Shown piece by piece: positions 57,405-64,000 of a DNA stretch of 64,000 nucleotides. Source of the stretch: Diphasiastrum complanatum (taxonomy: Eukaryota; Streptophyta; Lycopodiopsida; Lycopodiales; Lycopodiaceae). The stretch covers positions 47,245,939 to 47,309,938 of the forward strand of contig CM055098.1 of the NCBI GenBank assembly GCA_029204225.1, in the 5' to 3' direction. Positions within the stretch are counted from its first letter, which is position 1. Every line of letters begins with the position of its first letter. The translations under genes and the position numbers were made by a program. The notes under the pieces were generated by a model. That model was not told where the DNA came from and did no database searches. It saw only the letters and a list, made by a program, of their open reading frames with translations.

Positions 57405-57995
57405 CAGCAAGAACTGGGACTTGCCAGATTTTTAATAATACCCATAAGGGTCTGGTGGCCATTCCGGATAACCTTGTTCATAAACAATTGGGTAGTTGGG
57501 GCATTCCATTAGAGTATCTCAAGATAAAACTGGATCCTCATAGATTGGCGCAACTAGTCCCAACATCATAGCCTCTCCCAATTCGTAATGTGGATACGGC
57601 GTGCTCGTTTGACTACTTTGTCGATCCAAGTAGTGGTATGCTTGAACCTGACGACTTCCCTCTGTAGTCAATCTTACAAATTGAGGACGAGGTGGTGTCG
57701 TTGTACGCGCTGGTGCTTGTTGGACTGGAGGCCTAATTGAACTTGGATTCCCTGGATTTGGCCTTTGAAGAATGTATATACCTGGATGTGGCATTGGTTT
57801 GGGCTGCTGCATTATGGAGAAATGAGACTTTGGTTGAATTTTTCTCGTTGAGGGACAATCATCAACTTTAGTCTTTTCTTGGTCAATGTAGTACCCCATT
57901 GAAAGCTGCGTGATGGCACTTTTCCTTGGATCTTGTGCTGAATTGCCTTCAAGTTGTCCTGTTGACACTAGTCCCCTTTGCAATTCATCACTAAG
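57405..57995 (-). pseudogene. Pro/Gln-rich gag-like or pol-linker fragment
   Basis: A minus-strand frame of about 195 codons with one TGA at 57517. It has ILSDELQRGLVSTGQLEG and MGYYIDQEKTKVDDCPS, a Pro-rich stretch (NPSSIRPPVQQAPARTTTPP), EDPV, and after the stop CPNYPIVYEQGYPEWPPDP. No zinc knuckle or catalytic motif is present. The composition suits the C-terminal part of a plant gypsy gag or the gag-pol linker. The frame above 57995 is antisense to copia RNase H and is not part of it. Confidence 0.45.
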
Positions 57996-58545
57996 AATTC
58001 TTTGCAGAGTCAATATATGGCTAATCCTGACATTACCCATTGGAAGGCTCTCATAAGTGTCATGAGGTATATTCGAGCTACCATGGACCAGTGCATCTGC
58101 TATGGAGAAGTCAGCAACGACAATCTTCATCAACTCAGTGGATATTCTGATGCAAGATGGGGAGGAGATGTAAACAATCGTAAATCCACATCTGGATTTA
58201 CATCTCATGGAATAGTCATAAGCAAACCTCTATTGTTTTTTCTTCTACAAAAACAGGATACATTGCTGCGTCTCAATATATTAAAGAAGCGCTTTGGTTG
58301 GGAAATTTACTGTCAGACATTAATTTGTATCAAAAAAGCCCTACAATTATATTCTGTGATAATCAGAGTGCAATTGTCTTATCGGCCAACCCTAGATTTC
58401 ACTCTAGGAGTAAGCACATTGAAATCAGATATCACTATATCAGGGGCAAGGTTCTCAACAAGGAGGTAAGCTTAATATAATGTAGAATGCAGGACATGGT
58501 TGCAGATATATTCACGAAGGCATTAAATGTTAATGCACACATTAT
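57996..58545 (+). pseudogene. Copia RNase H fragment of a different family
   Basis: NPDITHWKALISVMRYIRAT (RT connection), YSDARWGGDVNNRKSTSGF with first Asp, then a deletion removing the S-S-T-E-A-E block so that its Glu is missing. In shifted frames come NLLSDINLYQKSPTIIFCDN and SKHIEIRYHYIRGKVLNKEV, then DMVADIFTKALN. It is cut on the left at 57996 by the opposite-strand gag-like frame. It differs from K and M in its residues (GGDVNNRKS). Confidence 0.85.
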
Positions 58546-59018
58546 TGACCTGTATAATTGCTACACTTAATCTGCTTACAACTCTATTTGTTCTGCATTC
58601 ATATTTGTGTCAATATTGCAATGCTTTTCTACATTCTATTTGGTTTTCTTATTGCTTAATCTGGTTGTCTGCTCTTCGCGAATTATTATTAATCTATCTG
58701 TTTGTGACTAATTCGCAACTGATAAACAGTCTAGATTAGTCTAGCGATTCGCAAATAATTCGTGACTAATGTTTGCGACAAATTAATGTTTGATGCTTAA
58801 TGTTTGGCTATGTAATCAGCTCGAACGTGATTTTTATCACTAATGTTCTGTCGTGTCTAATAGGCATAGTCATACTTAAGGAAAAAGTGAGATAGCTTAT
58901 TCCACCGTGTACGAACACTTTTCATTCGAGTTCGTTTCTCTTTCGAGTTTCGAGTTTGCTTCTTTTCATGTTCGTTTCTTTTTGAGCTATTTTCGTTTCT
59001 CACACCCCTCTTTCCCAA
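58546..59018 (-). repeat. LTR-like start with polypurine tract, minus strand
   Basis: Minus strand: ttgggaaagagggg (59018-59005), a good purine tract, is followed by TGTGAGAAACGAAAATAG at 59004 and by repeated gaaacgaactcgaa words similar in style to the M LTR U3. The LTR end is not located. The element body that should precede the tract has been replaced by a plus-strand copia fragment at 59021. Confidence 0.55.
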
Positions 59019-59020
59019 CA

Positions 59021-59971
59021 ATTTTGAGTGGTGGAGACAATCAAGATGTGGAGGATATTAAGAAGTAATTTGAGGTGCATGATCTTGGTCATTTCCATTA
59101 CATTTTGGGAATAGAAGTTATTAGATCTTCTCAAACTACTTCTAATTGTCAAGAGAAGTATGCTAATTCTATTCTAGAAAGATTTCATATGGTAGATGCA
59201 AAGTCTTGTGAAACACATATGGAGTCTCATGTAAAGCTAACTGTAAGAGGTAATGATGAAAGGTCCTTCAAGGACATTACTCTCTATAGAAAGCTAGTTG
59301 ATTCACTTATCTAATTAACCATCACAAGACCAGACCTAAGCTATTGTCTTGGTAGATTGAGTCAATTTATGCAAGATCCTAGTGAGGAGCATTGGAAGCT
59401 AGGAAACGAGTTTTGACGTATATCATGGAAACTCGAGATTTTGGCATATTATTGTATGAGGGATCATCAACTAACTTGTTTGGATTTTTAGATTTGGACT
59501 TTGTTGGAGATTACATGGATAGGAAATCCATAAATGCACATTGTATTTTCATAGTTGATGGAGCTATACCATGGATGCCAAAGAAACAAGCCACTATCTG
59601 ATTGTCATCTAGTGAGGCCGAGTACAAAGCACTTACTCATTGCACAAAGGAGATGGTACGGATCAAGAGGATGATCAAGGATCTTCACTTGTTGGAACTT
59701 TCACAGAGCCCAATCATCTTTTGTGACAACCTATCAGCCCAAAAGTTGGCAACCAATCCTATCTTTCATGCTAGGAGCAAGCATATTAAGGTGGCATATC
59801 ATTTTGTGAGGAAGCAAGTCATGGCAAAGGAGGTGGAGCTTCAACCCGTTTCTTCAAGGGACTGTGTAGTTGATATCTTCACCAAAACATTGGGAAAAGG
59901 CTTGTTTATGAAGCATAGGACATCACTTGGAGTTTTATCAAAGTCTATGCTAAAACTAGTTAAAGAGGGAA
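59021..59971 (+). pseudogene. K-family copia RT end and RNase H
   Basis: It starts just after the YVDD position (ILSGGDNQDVEDIKK, as at 45300 on the other strand). Then come DLGHFHYILGIEV, ERSFKDITLYRKLV, a TAA at 59312, a frameshift near 59395, LDLDFVGDYMDRKS, a TGA at 59599, and an open 124-codon end with SSSEAEYKAL, FCDNLSAQKLATNP and CVVDIFTKTLGKG. The last codons overlap the purine tract aaagagggaa (59962-59971). Confidence 0.9.
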
Positions 59972-60245
59972 TGTGAAAGATTTCAACTAGTTTAGTCAAA
60001 TTTGCTATATTTGTTTATTTGGCAATTGAAGCCAATTTCATATTAGACTTAGAGTTTGACTTTTCAAAGTTATAATAGCCTAAAAGCATTTGAAAGTGTG
60101 GGAAAGTGTAATACACGTGTTTTGGTAGATTCAATTTGAATGTGGAGACATTTGAATCTAGTCCACATTAATGCTAGAGTTTTTGTTATGGAGGGAAACC
60201 AAATTCATTAATGAGTCATGGATCTGGTATATACATCTGGATGAT
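59972..60245 (+). repeat. K-family LTR, first part only
   Basis: Starts TGTGAAAGATTTCAACTAG directly after the purine tract. It matches the minus-strand copy at 44472-44215 including ttcattaatgagtcat. It is cut at about 60245, before TATA box and CT tract. Confidence 0.85.
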
Positions 60246-60630
60246 GCTCAGAGCGGGCAATTGATGATCTACTTAGCCATCCTCCCCCTCCCCATGGTCT
60301 GTGGCACAACATTCTTTTCATTTTCAATTTTTTTTGCAAGACGATGTATTGCACGTGCCCCTCCATGTTGTTGAGAGAGTGGAAAATGTAAAGGGGGATT
60401 ATAAAGCCCATCTCCCTCCCCCAAAAACTAATCGAGGGAGATAGGGGCGGGGGAATGTAGCCCTCTCCCCCACCATAAAAAAGAATGTGTGGGGAGGCCA
60501 CGTGGAAAACCATGTAGGCTTGGGACTGGCCATGTGGCAACTGACATAGGCCTACCATATGCTTGTGTGGTTTGCCGTCTCGACCACAAGTCGCCACCCA
60601 AATTGTCAGCTGCCTGTCAACGATGGGTTA

Positions 60631-60632
<2 letters not shown>
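60246..60632. other. GC-richer unassigned segment
   Basis: ccccctcccc and gggggattataaagccc patches give it a CT/GA-rich look. The end (cgccacccaaattgtcagctgcctgtcaacgatgg) belongs to the dispersed repeat also seen at 48826. No coding frame is convincing. Confidence 0.4.
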
Positions 60633-60666
<34 letters not shown>

Positions 60667-60870
60667 GTACACATACACCTACATATCCATACACATACAT
60701 ACACATGCACATGCACATACACATACACATACACATCCACATATAGATACACATGCACACATACACACATATATACACATACACACATATACATACACAT
60801 ACACATACATATATGTATACACACATACACACACCATGGGCTATCCGCCATCGATGGACACACTATGCTA

Positions 60871-60949
<79 letters not shown>
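60633..60949. repeat. (AC)n, ACATAC repeats and (GT)n(AT)n
   Basis: (AC) at 60633-60661, degenerate acatacac units to about 60835, a short unique stretch (catgggctatccgccatcgatgg), then (GT)11 at 60871-60892 and (AT)28 at 60893-60949. Confidence 0.9.
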
Positions 60950-60952
<3 letters not shown>

Positions 60953-62319
60953 TTTATTTTTTAATTATCTATATTTTGAATTGTATATATAATGTTTTAC
61001 TTATATACTTTATTATTGAATTATCCATATGTTTAATTGTATAATTTTAATTTATGCTCTATATTTATTACACTTGATCTATGTATATTACACATTTTAT
61101 ACACTATAATCAAAAGTACATAGTTTACTGTAGATATATACCAAAGACATCATGCCAAATTGTATGAAGTGTAGTTTAAACATCGAATCTCAACAATGGT
61201 CTAGGTTGTGTAAAACAATATACCCAAACAATGGCAACTTATAAGATTGAAAATGGCATGGATCTGAGTATTATTGCCAAAGTTGGATTGACATAGAGCA
61301 TAATTTAGATTGGTTAAAATATGGATCCTACCTTGGCAAACTTATAAGTACTATACAATTTGTGATTTATCCTCTATATTTATTACACATGATCTATGTA
61401 TATTACACATTTTATACACTATAACCAAAAGTAATCTATAGTAAACTATGTACGATAACTGGTTTGGAGATTAACCGTAAAAAGGTTTGCTTAATGAAAT
61501 ATCAAAAAATATTGTTATATTTGTATTACATATGAATTTACTCCTGAGTTTACTTATAGCTCCCTCATCTATGATCAAGCATATTCATTTCACTTAAAAG
61601 GACATTGTCAATGTTTTCAACATTGAGAAGTGCAATTTGAATAATCATGAAAAAAATTGGAAAACTAGAAGGAAAAAAATGGAGTCCATGCCCCAACCAA
61701 AATGTGGCCACTTTGTATAAGTATTGATGAGGTGCTCCCCCATTTATTTTATAAATGGTGTATCGACCTACGACAATACCTTTGGAACTTCTACAATACT
61801 CACTTTTCTCTTCCCAACCTTTTTGTCCAAGTTACCCTTAGTTACCTTTATACTACTAGGATAAGATATGCACATTACACCGACGTTGCCATCTATCCAA
61901 GATTGTAGCTATTTGGAGAATAGTGATGCAATGCAACCAAATATTAAATGGAAATGTTGTTCATCACCTTGTAATTACCACATGCAAGAACCTCGCTTAA
62001 TTCTTATGCTAGTTGTTGGCAAAAACTTTTGTAGCTAACTTATCTTGGCCAATCTACAACCTTTGGTGTGTGCAACTCTATTGCAAATTTAGAGCTTTAA
62101 CTTAAAAAGTTGGTTTTACTATGCTACTTTTTAGACATAATTAATTTCAACCTCTAAGCAAGACCCTCCTAAAGACATGCTTTGGGTTTTTATTGCAAAG
62201 GGTCATATGTTAGATACTATCTTCAGGACATTAAGTGATATAAACCTTTTGATAACATCCTAGTTAAATGTGTGGTAGCAAAAGATGCATCTTCAATAAA
62301 GCACACATCCAAATTGTGT
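60950..62319. repeat. AT-rich region with 57-bp direct repeats
   Basis: 61065-61120 and 61375-61432 share atttattacac, tgatctatgtatattacaca and ttttatacactata almost identically. The short sequence beyond each copy is inverted relative to the other (catagtttactgtagat versus atctatagtaaactatg). No gene is seen in the remainder. Confidence 0.6.
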
Positions 62320-62600
62320 CCAATGTATCATAAGAGGCCTATTGATATTCCATAAAGGGGAAAAGGGGAAAAAGTGAAACTAAGCTTTCAACTCAAGTTA
62401 AGCAACACCTCTCCTCTCTTGGATAGAGTTAGCTAGGTGTGAAATGTGTCCAATGTCTTAAAGTGGAATAGGGTATTGAAATTTCATAAAAATATTAAAA
62501 AGAATCCAAGCTTTGAGCTCAAGGAATGTATAATTTAACATGAGCCGCCTCTCCCTTAAGATATGACAACCTAATCTAATGAATAGAGTTATCTAGTTAT
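62320..62600. repeat. Two-copy tandem duplication, about 125-155 bp
   Basis: Both copies share, in order, gtgtccaatgt, attgatattccataaa / attgaaatttcataaa, caagctttgagctcaa-type words, cctctcc, and agagttagctaggtgtgaaat / agagttatctagttatgaaat. Each has diverged. Confidence 0.65.
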
Positions 62601-63169
62601 GAAATTAAAGGTCCACTCCTATGAGTTGGAAAAAACATGCATATTTGTGTCATCTTATGGGTGGGTTGTATTATGTCACATAAACAAACTGAAAGGCAGC
62701 TGCAATGTAACCTCTTTTATTGCAAAGCAGCCAATAAAAAACGTGTGAAATGCAAATTATTGCTCAGCCTCTTATTTGTTTATAGAAGGGTGAGCAATAC
62801 TTTTTCTTTTCTTTTGATTTTAAGTATGTATGCTGACCCCTTTTGTGTACCAATGTGTCTGTCCCAGCTTTAAAGCAGGAAACTCATGTGGCTCTACAAA
62901 TTAGAATTCTACAACGCTGCTAAGGCCTGTCCTATTCTGTACAAACTACAAACCAGAGTAAAATGAGTACCACTTTTTCCTGCCAGCTTCTGCCATTGCT
63001 GGACTCTGGACTGGACCTAACCTAAATGATCATACATTTTCAATTTTAAAATTCAATTTGGCTGCTACAATGTAAGCAGATCTTTCCTCTCTAGGAAAAA
63101 GTTTAGTCAATTTATTATTCACCTATTCTTATTCTCCATATGCTTCAGACATCCTGCTTCCAGTTCAAG
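62601..63169. other. Unassigned sequence
   Basis: No transposon domain, LTR border or tandem repeat is recognised. Short open frames only. Confidence 0.3.
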
Positions 63170-64000
63170 TCTCTGACACACCCCATCCATCTATGCCTCT
63201 GACAGTACGGGTGGAGATTCTTACTCTTAGCCATGGCTCTGGAATAAGGCTTAAAAGTTAGAGTGATTAGTGATTATGCAGGAGGAGGAACCAGACGTCA
63301 CCAGAGTGACAGAGTCTGGACTCTGGAGTATAGTACCTTGGAGAATAGTTTTTGTGGGTATGGTTACTGTCCTGGCAGACTCCAGTGGCAAGGTTTGAGG
63401 AGTGTATATCTGATGTGGATTGTACAGCACTCTTACCTCCTAACCGATAGATGTGTGTAGTTGAGGATTTGAAGGGCTCAAGAGAGGGCCGTGTTATAGT
63501 ACAGATCGACCAGTTGGACTGGGTAGGTTAGTTCCTCCTCTCTATCCTACCCACATCACCATGGCTTTCTCTGCTCTGGAGTCTGTGTGAGCCCTGAGAA
63601 TTCGTGCTGTTGTTGCAGCTGTTGCTGCAGGGGAAGATTGTTGTTGATCCAATGCGATCAAGAGAGAGAAAGGGGGGAAGGGAGAGAAAGGGGAGAGAGG
63701 GAATAGGACCCACACACACCTTCATCTCTTTCTGCAAGTCTCTTTCGTCGTCTGCGCTATCATTTCACTAGCTTCACCGCTTTACTCAGGATCCGTCACT
63801 TTCCTTGCTAGACCTCACAAACACGGGCTCTCTCTTTCCATTTTCACTATTTCACTCTTGCTCCATCTCTTTCTCGCTCTGTCTCCCTTTTCTCTCTTTC
63901 GCTCTTTCTCCACCTCTGTATCGGACCTCTGTCCCTGTAAGCTGACCTTATAATCTGTTGCTCTATTACCAATCCTTCTCTTCCCGTTCCTGCTTTTTTG
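63170..64000 (+). other. Pyrimidine-rich, GC-richer right edge (possible gene 5' region)
   Basis: Base composition changes: GC is higher, and from about 63720 the plus strand is strongly C/T-rich with mixed (not pure repeat) ctctttct words up to the window end. Such TC-rich Y-patch sequence is common around plant transcription starts and 5' UTRs. A small ATG frame (MAFSALESV) sits at 63560-63589. No TATA box is clear and no long open frame is reached, so a gene beginning beyond 64000 is only inferred. Confidence 0.35.

Overview
The window looks like intergenic DNA from a large plant genome, made almost entirely of decayed, nested LTR retrotransposons and expanded simple repeats. Evidence for a land plant is the mix of Ty1/copia gag-pol relics (C-x2-C-x4-H-x4-C knuckles, DSGASS-type protease, D,D,E integrase, YVDD reverse transcriptase) with Ty3/gypsy relics of the plant Tat/Athila type (primer-binding sites resembling TGGCGCCGTTGCCGGGGA, YLDD reverse transcriptase, an extra archaeal-type RNase H). 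Initiator-tRNA primer sites (TGGTATCAGAGC) and very long (CT)n tracts inside LTRs fit the same picture. A fern or another large-genome vascular plant is possible, but I cannot assign a species. No intact host gene, tRNA or rRNA was found.

Layout, left part. 0-1 kb holds an unrecognised broken reading frame and a foldback. 1.8-6.4 kb is a copia element on the minus strand, split in its protease codons by a second copia element (1924-5798) flanked by a 5-bp target duplication. 6.6-9.7 kb holds a copia gag start and a gypsy gag with three zinc knuckles preceded by a dimeric minisatellite. 9.75-13.19 kb is a shrunken gypsy element with a 2.1-kb LTR. 13.2-19.9 kb is a copia element (here 'M') from LTR to LTR remnant, interrupted by the 5' part of an Athila/Tat-like element (16.2-18.1 kb). 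19.9-23.1 kb is a gypsy RT scrap, unrecognised sequence and a 1.9-kb TG/TATG minisatellite.

Middle part. 23.6-30.6 kb contains copia and gypsy fragments joined in both orientations, with two long terminal repeats of one family (here 'K'). 31.4-32.7 kb is a tandem array of a roughly 365-bp satellite. 32.8-42.4 kb is the least repetitive stretch. It has an archaeal-type RNase H relic, two foldbacks, a promoter-like TGACG/TATA region and a few unexplained coding-like relics, some with splice-like borders.

Right part. 42.5-45.6 kb holds copia integrase and RT/RNase H pieces with K LTRs. 46-49.1 kb is microsatellite-rich. 49.2-52.8 kb stacks LTR fragments of families K, M, L and N. 52.8-56.2 kb is a Ty3/gypsy pol that is one long frame apart from four TGA stops. 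56.3-60.2 kb is again LTR, gag-like and copia RT/RNase H scraps. 60.6-61.0 kb is microsatellite and 61-63 kb is AT-rich with short duplications. The last 0.8 kb is GC-richer and pyrimidine-rich, like the approach to a plant 5' UTR.

Nothing here works as a pathway. The coherent story is serial insertion, internal deletion (often at short repeats), C-to-T decay of CG-containing codons, and runaway expansion of CT/GA tracts carried in LTRs. LTR family letters K, L, M, N, O and P are local labels only.
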